From Actinacidiphila yanglinensis (GTDB lineage Bacteria; Actinomycetota; Actinomycetes; Streptomycetales; Streptomycetaceae), in assembly GCF_900107965.1 (NCBI RefSeq), contig NZ_FNVU01000015.1, forward strand, positions 1 through 64,000: a stretch of DNA of 64,000 nt, in the 5' to 3' direction. Shown here one piece after another: positions 50,637-59,199 of this stretch. Position numbers and translations under genes: made by a program. How positions within the stretch are numbered: the stretch's first letter is position 1; each line of letters begins with the position of its first letter. The notes under the pieces were generated by a model, which ran no database searches, was not told where the DNA came from, and was given only the letters and a program-made list of their open reading frames with translations.

Positions 50637-52073
50637 TTAAATTGACACACCGCGGGGTCGGCGTGCGTGCGCATCGAGCAGATACGCGACCGAGGTGGTG
50701 ATCTGCTCCGCGAACCTGATGTTGAGCCACTCGTCGGGTACATGCATGTTCGAGTCAGCACCCACCGCACCCGTGACCACGAATTGGGCCTGCGGGTAGC
50801 GCTTGCCCAGCATTTCCATGAACGGGATTCCGCCGCCCAGACCCATACTCCGGGGCGACGCACCGAACACCCGCTCACCTGCCTGCTCCAGCGCAGCGTC
50901 GAGCCACGCAGACGGTATCGGGGCGTGCCAGCCCCTGACCGTCACGAAGTCGTGGACCTCGACCTGCGCGCCGTAGGGCACGTCGGTGGTGAGGATCTCC
51001 ACCAGTGCGGCTCGTGCGGCCTCGGCGTCGGCCGTGGGTGGCAGGCGGAAGCTCAGCCTCAGGGAGGTCCACGCCCGCAGCACGGCGCCGGCCACCTCGG
51101 GCTCCGGAAAGCCCGCCGCGCCTATGACCGAAAGCGTGGGGCGCCAGGTGCTGTTGAGGATCAGTTCGACGTCGTCGTCCGAGACGTGCCGCATCCCCTC
51201 CACGAGCGGGTACCGCCGGGGCAGCACTCCCGGTTCGAAAGCCGCGAGAGCCTCGGCGTCCGCCAGTCGTTCCTGCGGGATCGCCACCCGCATCGCCGGC
51301 ACGAGCACCTCTCCGCTCACCGGGTCCTCGACGCGGTCCAGCAGCTGGCGCATGATGCGGAACGAACTCGGCACGATCCCACTCGCCAGGCCCGAGTGCA
51401 TTCCGCTGTCCATCACGCGCACGGTGACCGTCGCCTGCACGACCCCACGCAGGCTCGATGTCAGCCACATGCGCTCGTAGTCGCCGCCGCCGGCGTCCAG
51501 GGAGATCACCAGCGACACGTCGTGGAGCCGCTCGGCAAGGTGATCCAGATAGGCCGGGAGGTCGGGGCTGCCGGACTCTTCGCCCGTCTCCAGGAGCAGC
51601 ACGGTCCGCGTGTGCGCGCCACCGGCGGCGCGGACGGCCTCCAGAGCCGTGATTGCGGCATAGCCGGAGTAGCCGTCGTCGACGGACCCGCGGCCGTAGA
51701 GGCGCCCGTCGCGCAGCACCGGCTGCCAGGGCCCCAGCCCTTCCGACCAGTTGCTGACGGGCGGCTGCCTGTCGAGGTGCCCGTAGAGAAGGACCGTGCC
51801 GCCCGCGCTGGCCTCCGCGCTCGCCGACGTGTCAACGAGCAGAACCGGCGAACGGCCCGGCAGTTCCACGACCTCGCAGCGCATGCCGGGAAGCGAGCGT
51901 GTCGCCAGCCAGTCGCGGAAGTGGTGGACGGAGGCAAGGAGATGGCCGTGTTCCTGCCAGGCGGCGTCGTAAGCCGGGGACACCGCCGGTATCCCGATCA
52001 GTGCGGACAGGCTGGGCAGCACGTCCGCCGACCAGGCGGCGGAAATGGCACTGGTGAGTTTGTCGTGGTCCAT
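50637..52073 (-). CDS. M20-family metallopeptidase (dipeptidase)
   Basis: The 478-residue cytosolic metalloenzyme has a zinc site with VLLYGHLDRQP, GRGSVDDGYSGYAAI and LLETGEESGSPDLPAYL with the general-base Glu, plus a final VVTGAVGADSNMHVPDEWL with the last His. This is the carnosinase/CPG2-like M20 design; the dimerisation domain sits at about residues 215-370. Members split dipeptides or N-acyl amino acids. ATG 52073 lacks a strong ribosome site but starts exactly at the first family helix. It is monocistronic as far as can be seen. Confidence 0.85.
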   Translation of the reverse strand: MDHDKLTSAISAAWSADVLPSLSALIGIPAVSPAYDAAWQEHGHLLASVHHFRDWLATRSLPGMRCEVVELPGRSPVLLVDTSASAEASAGGTVLLYGHLDRQPPVSNWSEGLGPWQPVLRDGRLYGRGSVDDGYSGYAAITALEAVRAAGGAHTRTVLLLETGEESGSPDLPAYLDHLAERLHDVSLVISLDAGGGDYERMWLTSSLRGVVQATVTVRVMDSGMHSGLASGIVPSSFRIMRQLLDRVEDPVSGEVLVPAMRVAIPQERLADAEALAAFEPGVLPRRYPLVEGMRHVSDDDVELILNSTWRPTLSVIGAAGFPEPEVAGAVLRAWTSLRLSFRLPPTADAEAARAALVEILTTDVPYGAQVEVHDFVTVRGWHAPIPSAWLDAALEQAGERVFGASPRSMGLGGGIPFMEMLGKRYPQAQFVVTGAVGADSNMHVPDEWLNIRFAEQITTSVAYLLDAHARRPRGVSI

Positions 52074-52807
52074 GCGATCGATCTCGTCTCGCGGTTGGGG
52101 ATTGGTCGTGGGCGTATCGCGCGTCGACGGGAAACGCCCATCGCCGGGACTGGACTGGCGGGTGGCAGGTCGGCCGTGGCAGCCGATCCTGCACTCGGGG
52201 TCTGCTGCGGCATTGAAGACGGTGTGTCCCGGATGCTCGGGACGTCCATCAGGAACACCGGTCGTCACCCGATGTACGTATGAATGAGCGCCCGATCCGC
52301 CCTCAGGTGTCCCCTGCGGAGCATTCGGCCATCGGGTGGGCCGAGGCGTCCAGAGCTGGTGCGAATGTGACGGCGGCAGATGAGTCAGCGGTGGTCACCG
52401 TGATCCTTTCAGGACTGCGCGAAGGGGACAGGCGTGAGTCAGCAGGTGCCACGGTCGGTTTGCTCCGCAGGAAGCCCAGTACGCCGCGCCGCCGGACTCA
52501 TCGAGACCGAACGTTCTTTCTCTTGAGAGCATGGCGACTCGGCCCCAACCTGTCAAGACGGACCGCTGCGCGACCCTGTTGCCCACTTTGTGGGTGTTGG
52601 TCACCGTCGCGGGCACCGGCGCTGCGGGTCGTGCGCCGTCCCTGCCGGACCCGCTTCAGACGGTGGGAGCCGTGGTGAGCATCCAGTGACCGAAGGCCGC
52701 GTACCGGGCCGCGAACTCCTCGGCGTCGGCAGCCCGTTCAACGGCGTCCGCGTCACACGGACCCCGTCGAGCCGCAGCCTCGGGAGAGCCTTCGCCGGAT
52801 GGCCTCG
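52074..52807. other. Intergenic region with a possible coding scrap
   Basis: No intact gene was recognised in these 734 bases. On the minus strand the frame ending at TGA 52656 reads AADAEEFAARYAAFGHWMLT, a natural-looking protein end with no matching start, so perhaps a remnant. The remaining frames look like shadows. Confidence 0.35.
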
Positions 52808-53371
52808 TCATGCTGTCGTTCGGTGCAGGCCGTCGAGGGCGGTCTCGAACAGGGGCCGCAGGTAGTCGGGCGATTCGTTGACCTTGGCGATGGCGACGAT
52901 CAGGTCGAAGACCTGCTCCAGCGTCAGGTCATCGCGGATCTGTCCTGACTCCTGGGCTGCGGTCAGCAGGGGACGACCCGCCTCGATGGCCCGAGCCCGG
53001 TGGCTGGTGATGCCCTCCCGGTCGGTGTACTCCAGCAGCTCGGAAATGATCAGCCGTTTGTGCGGGATGAACGCGATCTGCAGACGCAGCCAGGCAGTGA
53101 GGGCCGCCGCAGGGCTTTGGCCCGGCTCGATCGTGGCGGCGTCGCAGATCTGGTCGACCTCGTCGGCGTAGAGCGCTTCCAGGAGTTCCTGCCGACCGGG
53201 GAAATTGCGGTACAGCGTGGCCATACCTACCCCCGCGCGGCGGGCGATCTCCGCCATGGAGATGTCAGGGGCAGGGTCGGCGAACGCCTCCCGAGCCGCG
53301 TCCAGGATCTTGTCGCGGTTGCGTTCCGCGGCCGCACGCCTCTTCGGGAACGCCGTCCTGCCTGCCTCCAT
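52808..53371 (-). CDS. TetR-family transcriptional regulator
   Basis: The 187-residue repressor has an N-terminal TetR helix-turn-helix (ERNRDKILDAAREAFADPAP and EIARRAGVGMATLYRNFPGR), then an all-helical ligand domain that ends ALDGLHRTTA. It is transcribed divergently from the EmrB-type MFS gene, and the gap contains two copies of a palindromic operator, so it probably represses itself and the pump. ATG 53371 has GGAGG six bases upstream. Loss of repression in response to an exported compound is the usual mechanism. Confidence 0.9.
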   Translation of the reverse strand: MEAGRTAFPKRRAAAERNRDKILDAAREAFADPAPDISMAEIARRAGVGMATLYRNFPGRQELLEALYADEVDQICDAATIEPGQSPAAALTAWLRLQIAFIPHKRLIISELLEYTDREGITSHRARAIEAGRPLLTAAQESGQIRDDLTLEQVFDLIVAIAKVNESPDYLRPLFETALDGLHRTTA

Positions 53372-53438
53372 GAACTCCTCCACGCCTGCTCTTCGCGCCC
53401 GGGTGCACCAGCTTCTCCGGCACAGCCCCCCAACAAGT

Positions 53439-53457
53439 GGACAGCCTATCCGGCATC
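53439..53457. promoter_or_regulatory. TetR operator copy 1
   Basis: A 19-base unit GGACAGCCTATCCGGCATC; its core GGACAG-C-CTATCC is a near-perfect palindrome (arms differ at one position). It occurs again 33 bases downstream, at 53472-53490. It lies between the divergent TetR and MFS genes. Confidence 0.7.
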
Positions 53458-53471
53458 GCCGTACGGTTGAC

Positions 53472-53490
53472 GGACAGCCTATCCGGAATC
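53472..53490. promoter_or_regulatory. TetR operator copy 2
   Basis: GGACAGCCTATCCGGAATC, identical to copy 1 at 18 of 19 positions. TTGACG overlaps its left side, so repressor binding would cover a promoter. Spacing of 33 bases places both operators on roughly the same face of the helix (three turns). Confidence 0.7.
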
Positions 53491-53507
53491 TCCGAGGAGC
53501 AGCGTCC

Positions 53508-54992
53508 ATGCCCAATCGATCACGCACCTGCCCGGACACCAGGACATCCGCGCCGCCGGATCCTTCGCACGGGGTGGCCAAGCCCCGCGTCCCGCTCGCG
53601 GCCGTCGCGGCTGTGGCGTGCGTGGCGCAGTTCATGGTGGTGCTGGACTCCTCCATCGTGAACGTGGCCCTGCCGTCCATGAAGACGGGCCTGGGCCTGT
53701 CCGCCTCTGCTCAGCAGTGGGTGGTCAACGGTTACCTGGTGGCCTTCGGCGGTCTTCTGCTGTTCGCCGCCCGCGCCAGTGACCTTTTCGGGCGCCGTCG
53801 CACCTTCCACATCGGACTGGTCGTCTTCTCGCTCGCCTCCCTGGCCGGCGGGCTGGCCCAGGACGGATGGATGCTGCTGGCGGCCCGGGTGGTGCAGGGC
53901 GCAGGAGCGGCGGCGCTGGCACCGTCCAGCCTGAGCCTGATCACCGCCAGCCACACCGAGCCCGACCGGCGCACCCGCGCCATGACCTGGTGGGGCGTTG
54001 CCGCCTCCAGCGCGGGGGCCGCCGGCATCGTGGTCGGCGGCCTGCTGGCCCAGCTGAGCTGGCGATGGGTGATGCTGGTCAACGTGCCCATCGGCGCCGG
54101 CCTGTTGATCGCCGGCCTGATGTTCCTCGCGCCGACCGCGACCGGCCGGCGACGCTCGCACATCGATCTCCCCGGCGCGATCACCGTGACGCTGTCGGCC
54201 GGAGCCCTCGTCCACGGCGTCTCGGCCGCCCCGGACGCGGGCTGGGGAACGCCCCGCGTGATCGTCTCCCTGGCGGCCGGCTTGCTCCTGCTCGCGGCGT
54301 TCGTGGCCATCGAGCGCCGCAGCAGCGACCCGCTGGTCCCACCGGGGATCCTCTCCCTCGCCAACGTGCGCATGGGGAACATCCTCACGCTGTGCATGGG
54401 AGCCGTCCTCACCGCGCCGCTGTTCTTCCTCTCGCTGTACCTGCAGCAGGTTCTGGGCCAGAGCGCCGTGCGCACCGGACTGTCCCTGCTGCCCATGGTC
54501 GCGGTCATCAGCATCGGAGTGCTCCTGTCCCAGAAGCTGATCCCCCGCGTCGGAGCCCGCCGCCTGGTGGGGATCGGCGGGGCCATCGCCGCCGCGGGAC
54601 TGGCCTGGTTGGGGCGGATTCCCGTCCACTCCGACTACGTCGCGCACGTGCTGCTGCCCACCGTGGTCGTCGCTGCGGGCACCAGCCTGACCATGATGCC
54701 CGCGATCGTGGCATCGACCAGCGGCATCGCCCCGCGCAACGCCGGCGTGGCCTCCGGGCTGCTCAACATGTGCCGCCAACTCGGCGCCGCCCTGGGCCTG
54801 GCCGTCCTGGTCACCATCGCCACCACCGTCACCAGCCACAGCACCGGCAGCGGCAATACGGCCGTCGTGGACGGCTACCGCATCGCCTTCTACGCCCTCG
54901 CCGCCCTCAGCCTCGTCACCGCCGTCCTCGCCCAGCGACTCAAGCCCGCCCAGGACACGACAGCGGCGGCGAACCCGTCCGACACCGGCTGA
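53508..54992 (+). CDS. MFS drug exporter, EmrB/QacA type
   Basis: The 494-residue membrane protein has about 14 hydrophobic segments. TM1 carries LDSSIVNVALPSM, the EmrB/QacA motif D1 with its Asp, and the loop DLFGRRR is motif A. A later helix holds GLLNMCRQLGAALGLAVLV, typical of the DHA2 family. It should export a toxic compound with proton antiport. ATG 53508 follows GAGGAG by eight bases. The divergent TetR gene and the operators in the 136-base gap point to induction by the pump substrate. Confidence 0.9.
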   Translation: MPNRSRTCPDTRTSAPPDPSHGVAKPRVPLAAVAAVACVAQFMVVLDSSIVNVALPSMKTGLGLSASAQQWVVNGYLVAFGGLLLFAARASDLFGRRRTFHIGLVVFSLASLAGGLAQDGWMLLAARVVQGAGAAALAPSSLSLITASHTEPDRRTRAMTWWGVAASSAGAAGIVVGGLLAQLSWRWVMLVNVPIGAGLLIAGLMFLAPTATGRRRSHIDLPGAITVTLSAGALVHGVSAAPDAGWGTPRVIVSLAAGLLLLAAFVAIERRSSDPLVPPGILSLANVRMGNILTLCMGAVLTAPLFFLSLYLQQVLGQSAVRTGLSLLPMVAVISIGVLLSQKLIPRVGARRLVGIGGAIAAAGLAWLGRIPVHSDYVAHVLLPTVVVAAGTSLTMMPAIVASTSGIAPRNAGVASGLLNMCRQLGAALGLAVLVTIATTVTSHSTGSGNTAVVDGYRIAFYALAALSLVTAVLAQRLKPAQDTTAAANPSDTG

Positions 54993-55128
54993 GACCGACG
55001 CAGCCTCCGCACAGCCGGTCGTCCGTCCCGACCGGACTCAGCCCGCTGCCGCCCGCCTCCATGTAAGAGCCCACCGCCAACCGCCCAGGCGCTCAGCGAC
55101 CGCACCTTCGCGTCGGGGCGCGACCGAG

Positions 55129-55162
55129 GGTGCCGCCATCCCAGGAACGGGATGGCGGCACC
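55129..55162. terminator. Bidirectional hairpin between MFS and GH8 genes
   Basis: A perfect 14-base-pair stem (GGTGCCGCCATCCC and its complement) with a six-base loop lies between two convergent genes, 137 bases after the MFS stop and 49 bases after the GH8 stop. It lacks a T run. Confidence 0.7.
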
Positions 55163-55210
55163 GTCGGCGCGCTCGATACCCGGGCCTGACCCCAGGGACC
55201 TGAACGCGCG

Positions 55211-56539
55211 TCAGTGGTGCCCGGGAGCCGCCGGCGCCCAGATACGGAAGTTGCCGCTGTCGTAGAGCATTCCGAGCAGGTAGAGCATGCCGTCGTAGTA
55301 CCGGGCCTGGCCCGAGGGGACCGGGGTGTTCCACAGGTCCCGCACGAAGTCCGTCCGGCCGCGGTCGGTGGCGGAGATCGCCGAGGTCGAGTTCATCGCC
55401 ACCAGGCCCTGGGCGTGGGCCGGCTCATAGGTGTTCTGCCCCTGCGCCAGCGGGGTGCCGTCCAGGTGGTAGCGGCTGACGTAGGTCGTCACGCCCTGGC
55501 CCTGGAAGAAGCGCTCCAGCGTATTGGAGTACGTGGTCTGCCAGGGCTTGACGCCGAACCAGGCGGCGTCCACGTTCACGTTGGCGATCGCCCGCCAGGC
55601 GTCCTCCTGGAAGTTGTGGTCGTAGGCGTTGTCGGTCGGCGACTCCGTCGATCTCATGTAGGGCGTGCCGTCGAAGTTCGCGTAGTCGGGGGCCAGGCCG
55701 GTTCGCGGGTCCGCGGCTTTCTGGAGCAGCGCCTCGCCCGCGGTGACGGCGCTGTTCCACAGGGACGCGTCGGCCGGGTCGGCCTTGGCGAAGAGTCGAT
55801 AGAACCCGGGCAGGCTGTACGACGGGTCGGTGTAGCCGACCGCGAAGGGCGGGGAGAAGGTCGGCAGATGGCTGGTCCGGTCGAACATGTCCACGCCGCC
55901 GTTGTCGGACTCGTGCCACATCGCGTGCAGGATCTGCTGGGACTCGTGGCCGTAGGAGTAGATGCCCGTGCCGTCGCCCCAGCGACCCGACGCGAAGTCC
56001 AGCGCGGCGGCGATCCACTGGTCGCCGTCGGGGGCCACGCCGCTGTCGATCACCTTGCCGGTGGTGTCGGTGTGCCAGGCGAAGTAGTACTGTTCCGGGC
56101 CGCTCTGGATCTGCATCTTGGACTTCGCGAAATTCCACAGGGAGTCGAACTCGTGCTTGTGGCCCAGCTGGACCGCGAGCATCATCGCGTAGCCCATGCC
56201 CTCGGTGCGGACGTCCTGGTTGCCGATGTCTTCGACGTAGGCCATGTCGGGGGTGAGCTGGTAGTAGAGGGTCTGCCCGTCGCCGTGCGTCGGCGCGGTA
56301 CCCGGGTCGCCGTGGAAGAGCTGCTGCCAGGCCGCCCCGATCTTCGCGTCGACGGCCTTGGGCGCGTAGCCGGCGCGGGCGAAGGCGTCGGGGTAGACGC
56401 CGGTGTGCGCGGCTCCGCCGGAACCGTGCGTGCCCGGCCCGTGCTCGGAATGTCCGGCGGCGACGGCTGTCGCCGGCGCGGACGCCAGGAGCGCTGCTGC
56501 CGACAGCAGCGCGACCGTCAATCTCCGTGCTCTGCTCAC
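55211..56539 (-). CDS. Secreted GH8 glycosidase (reducing-end xylanase/endoglucanase type)
   Basis: The 442-residue secreted enzyme has a signal peptide (residues 1-28, RARRLTVALLSAAALLASAPA). The (alpha/alpha)6 barrel core begins at about residue 45. The proton donor E113 lies in RTEGMGYAMMLAVQLGHKHE, a block close to oligosaccharide reducing-end xylanases. Other family blocks are YFAWHTDTTG, VAPDGDQWIAAAL and NGGVDMFDRTSHLP. It should release xylose or cleave beta-1,4 links outside the cell; the exact substrate is not readable. GGAGG lies seven bases before GTG 56539. The hairpin at 55129 ends its transcript. Confidence 0.85.
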   Translation of the reverse strand: MSRARRLTVALLSAAALLASAPATAVAAGHSEHGPGTHGSGGAAHTGVYPDAFARAGYAPKAVDAKIGAAWQQLFHGDPGTAPTHGDGQTLYYQLTPDMAYVEDIGNQDVRTEGMGYAMMLAVQLGHKHEFDSLWNFAKSKMQIQSGPEQYYFAWHTDTTGKVIDSGVAPDGDQWIAAALDFASGRWGDGTGIYSYGHESQQILHAMWHESDNGGVDMFDRTSHLPTFSPPFAVGYTDPSYSLPGFYRLFAKADPADASLWNSAVTAGEALLQKAADPRTGLAPDYANFDGTPYMRSTESPTDNAYDHNFQEDAWRAIANVNVDAAWFGVKPWQTTYSNTLERFFQGQGVTTYVSRYHLDGTPLAQGQNTYEPAHAQGLVAMNSTSAISATDRGRTDFVRDLWNTPVPSGQARYYDGMLYLLGMLYDSGNFRIWAPAAPGHH

Positions 56540-56953
56540 GCGACACCTCCATGTGTCAGGTGTGAATGCTGGGTTGTTCCCGACCGTGCCTGATCGCCCC
56601 CTGCCGGCGCATCGAGCACGGATGCGGAAAGATCGTTCGGTTCGGGCGCGTTGGGGGCACGCGAGGAGGTCCGCCCTTGCGACGCTCGACACCTGGTCGG
56701 TGGTGTCGGGTCCTCACGGGGGGGACCAGGCCGGTCAGTTCATGGTCGGCCCGGCCGAAGTGCCTTGAGTGGAGCACGGGTTGGCAGGGGATGCGTGGAT
56801 CGCCCGCCCGAGCGGATACCGGATGAGGGGCGCTGTCGCGCGGACAGCAGTCGGTTGGGACATCCTCACCTCCACCTCCACGGACCTGGCCGGATGGGGC
56901 ACCCTCGACTGGCGGGCACCCCAGGAACCGCGGCAACCGTATGCGACCCCCGG
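56540..56953. other. Intergenic region upstream of GH8
   Basis: No gene was recognised. It should contain the GH8 promoter. The translated frames are GC-rich shadows. Confidence 0.4.
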
Positions 56954-56980
56954 CAATTAAGTCAACGGTTGAACTAATTG
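56954..56980. promoter_or_regulatory. MarR-type palindrome without an adjacent regulator
   Basis: A 27-base near-palindrome centred in an AT-rich island: CAATTA, AGTCAAC, then GTTGAACT, AATTG. The core (T)CAAC.GTTGA resembles MarR-family operators. It stands about 415 bases from the GH8 start and 550 bases before the MFS gene; no MarR gene was found between. Confidence 0.55.
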
Positions 56981-57527
56981 CGGATCGGGGGCCGCCCGCG
57001 GGCACCACGCGCTCCCCCGCGCGGCGCCGCACGACTCCGGGTCGAGCCCGCCGGACGCCACACGCCTGGAGATCGGACCGGCACAGCGCACCCCCGCAGG
57101 ACGGGAGTTGAAGGGAATCGGGTCCGCGCGACGGAGCGCCGTTGCGTCGAACGCCGCGTGTCGCACCCCTTGAGATCCGGCCGTCGTACGAGTCAGTCGG
57201 TGACGTCCGAATCCGGCCACTGGAGGTGCGGTGGCCGAGGCTGTCCGAGTGCGCGGACCGACCGACCAGGAGGGGAAGGAGACGCAGCAAATCGTGCACC
57301 GCGGCAGCACCGGCTCGGTGCGATTCCGGCCCGCGACAATGCTGTTGGCCTCGACGATCGGCACCCCTCTCGTACAGGGGTACAGGTCAGATCGGCCTGA
57401 TCGAGCGGGCCGCGTTGACGACTTACCGGGGAGCGGCTCGGCAGTGTGCGGCGGTGCTAGGGTCGATCTGTTTCTCACCCGCCGTCCGGGCATCCTCGGA
57501 TCACGGGGGGACGTGACGGAGCGCACG
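56981..57527. other. Region upstream of the second MFS gene
   Basis: No gene was recognised in this 547-base stretch. The MFS frame is open further upstream, to 57231, but the added residues are Arg/Thr-rich with no family pattern. Confidence 0.35.
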
Positions 57528-58784
57528 ATGACTGCCGAGGAACAGACCGCGGCGCATACGACACCAACGGCTGCCGGCCCGGTCCGGGACGGCTCGACCA
57601 CATCAGAGGATCCAGGCAGTCCGGGGAACTCCGGACGGTGGCCGGCCACAGCGGTCTTCTTTCTCAATGGGCTCACGCTGTCGACGTATGTCGTCCGGCT
57701 GGCATCGCTGAAGAGCAAGCACCATTTCAGCGACGGGCAACTCGGGCTCATCGGCATGGTTTTCGCCGTGGCGGCCATCGCCTGCATGCAGGGCGTCGGC
57801 GCTTTGACGGCGCGGCACGGGGAGGGGCCGGTGCTGCGCACCTCGCTCGTCGTCATGCCCGTGCTGCTGGCACTGGTCGGCCTGGTGGGCGGAGTTGTCG
57901 AACTTGTGGTGGTCGTCATGGCGCTCGGCGCCCTGCACGGCACCACCGACGCGGCCATGAACACGCACGCCGTCACCGTCCAACAGCGCATCGGACGTCC
58001 CCTACTCAACGGCTGCCACGCCGCCTGGAGCATCAGCGCGGTCGTGGCCTCACTCACCACGGCCGCCCTGGAGCGTGCGGGTGTCTCGTTCGCCGCGCAC
58101 CTCGCCGTAGCCGCCGCCGTGCTCATGGCGGGGGGCCTGCTGCTGGGACGGCTCCTGGTGGAGACCGGCACGCGCGACCGCGCCCCCAAGCCCTCGCCCG
58201 CACAGCGCCACCGAGGCCAACGCGGAGGCTGGAGCCGCCAGGTCGTGGCACTCGGCCTGACCGGCACCGCGCTGATGGTCTGTGAAGGCGCCGCCCTCGG
58301 TTGGAGCGCGATCTTCCTGCACGACTCCCGGGGCGCGTCACTCGGTCTCGCGGCGACGGCCGTGACCGCCTACACCGGCGCTCAGGCAGTCGGCCGAGTG
58401 ATCGGCGACCGCTTGACCCTCCGCTACGGTGCCCTGGCCCTTTTCCGCACCGGCGGCCTCGTCGCGGCCTGCGGCCTGGCGATGGCGCTGCTTTCACCGA
58501 ACCCGGTCGCGGCCATCGGCGGGTTCGCCGTCGCGGGCGCGGGTGCCTCGGTCCTGATCCCGCTGGCCTACAGCGCGGTCGGACAGGCGAAGCCGGACAG
58601 CTCGGAAGCCGCGACGCTGATCTCCCGGTTCACCACCTTCACCTACGCGGGGACCCTGTTCGGTCCCGCGGTGATCGGCTGGGCCGCCGAGTTCGCCGGC
58701 CTGACCTGGACGCTCGCCGCGCTGATCCCCGTGCTGTGTGCCGTCGCGCTCCTGAGCCGACTGCCTGGTGCTGTGACCGCATAG
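57528..58784 (+). CDS. MFS transporter, 12-helix type (YbjJ-like)
   Basis: The 418-residue membrane protein has an N-terminal polar stretch (about 40 residues), then 11 or 12 helices in two halves (FFLNGLTLSTYVVRLASLK; VVMPVLLALVGLVGGVVEL; IGGFAVAGAGASVLIPLAYSAVG near the end). The segment LALHGTTDAAMNTHAV with NGCHAAWSIS is typical of the YbjJ/FucP-like MFS subgroup. It probably moves a small molecule; the substrate is unknown. GGAG lies seven bases before ATG 57528. A GTG 15 bases upstream is possible. No partner gene is adjacent. Confidence 0.8.
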   Translation: MTAEEQTAAHTTPTAAGPVRDGSTTSEDPGSPGNSGRWPATAVFFLNGLTLSTYVVRLASLKSKHHFSDGQLGLIGMVFAVAAIACMQGVGALTARHGEGPVLRTSLVVMPVLLALVGLVGGVVELVVVVMALGALHGTTDAAMNTHAVTVQQRIGRPLLNGCHAAWSISAVVASLTTAALERAGVSFAAHLAVAAAVLMAGGLLLGRLLVETGTRDRAPKPSPAQRHRGQRGGWSRQVVALGLTGTALMVCEGAALGWSAIFLHDSRGASLGLAATAVTAYTGAQAVGRVIGDRLTLRYGALALFRTGGLVAACGLAMALLSPNPVAAIGGFAVAGAGASVLIPLAYSAVGQAKPDSSEAATLISRFTTFTYAGTLFGPAVIGWAAEFAGLTWTLAALIPVLCAVALLSRLPGAVTA

Positions 58785-58874
58785 GTTCACCGGGTTCGGC
58801 CTTGTTCTGGGCGAGGCGAGCCCGCTGCTGCGATCGGCTGATGCATCGTCCGTCAGCGTCGGCGAATTGAGCGA

Positions 58875-59100
58875 TCAGGCAGCGCAGTCGATGGGCCGTC
58901 CGCCCCGGCGGATGCCCTCCCCGTGTTCCCCGCGCTGGGCGACGAGCACGTCGGGGTGACGGGCGTGGGCGTTGCGCCGGCGCAGGTAGCGGTGCAGGGC
59001 CTGGGTCTGCGCGGGATGGCCGCGGTGGTTGGAGCCGGCCAGGGTGAACTGCCGCAGCGGGCCGAAGTGCGCCTCGATCGGGTTGGCCCAGGTGGCCGGT
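58875..59100 (-). mobile_element. IS630-type transposase remnant
   Basis: On the minus strand, the frame reads TWANPIEAHFGPLRQFTLAG then SNHRGHPAQTQALHRYLRRR and NAHARHPDVLVAQRGEHGEG, the C-terminal region of IS630-type transposases (NPIExxFGxLRxxxxxxSxHxxHxxLxxxLxxYLxWRNA). The catalytic Glu of this last block is kept (PIEAHFG), but the earlier DD residues and the ends of the element are missing. It stops at TGA 58875-58877. Confidence 0.6.
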
Positions 59101-59199
59101 CAGCGAGCCGGCAGGTCGGTCGGCCGGCGCGGTGTCGTGCGGGTGGGGCGCCCAGGGCTCCCCACTCCGCACGGCACCGGTGGGATTGTCGACCGTCGG

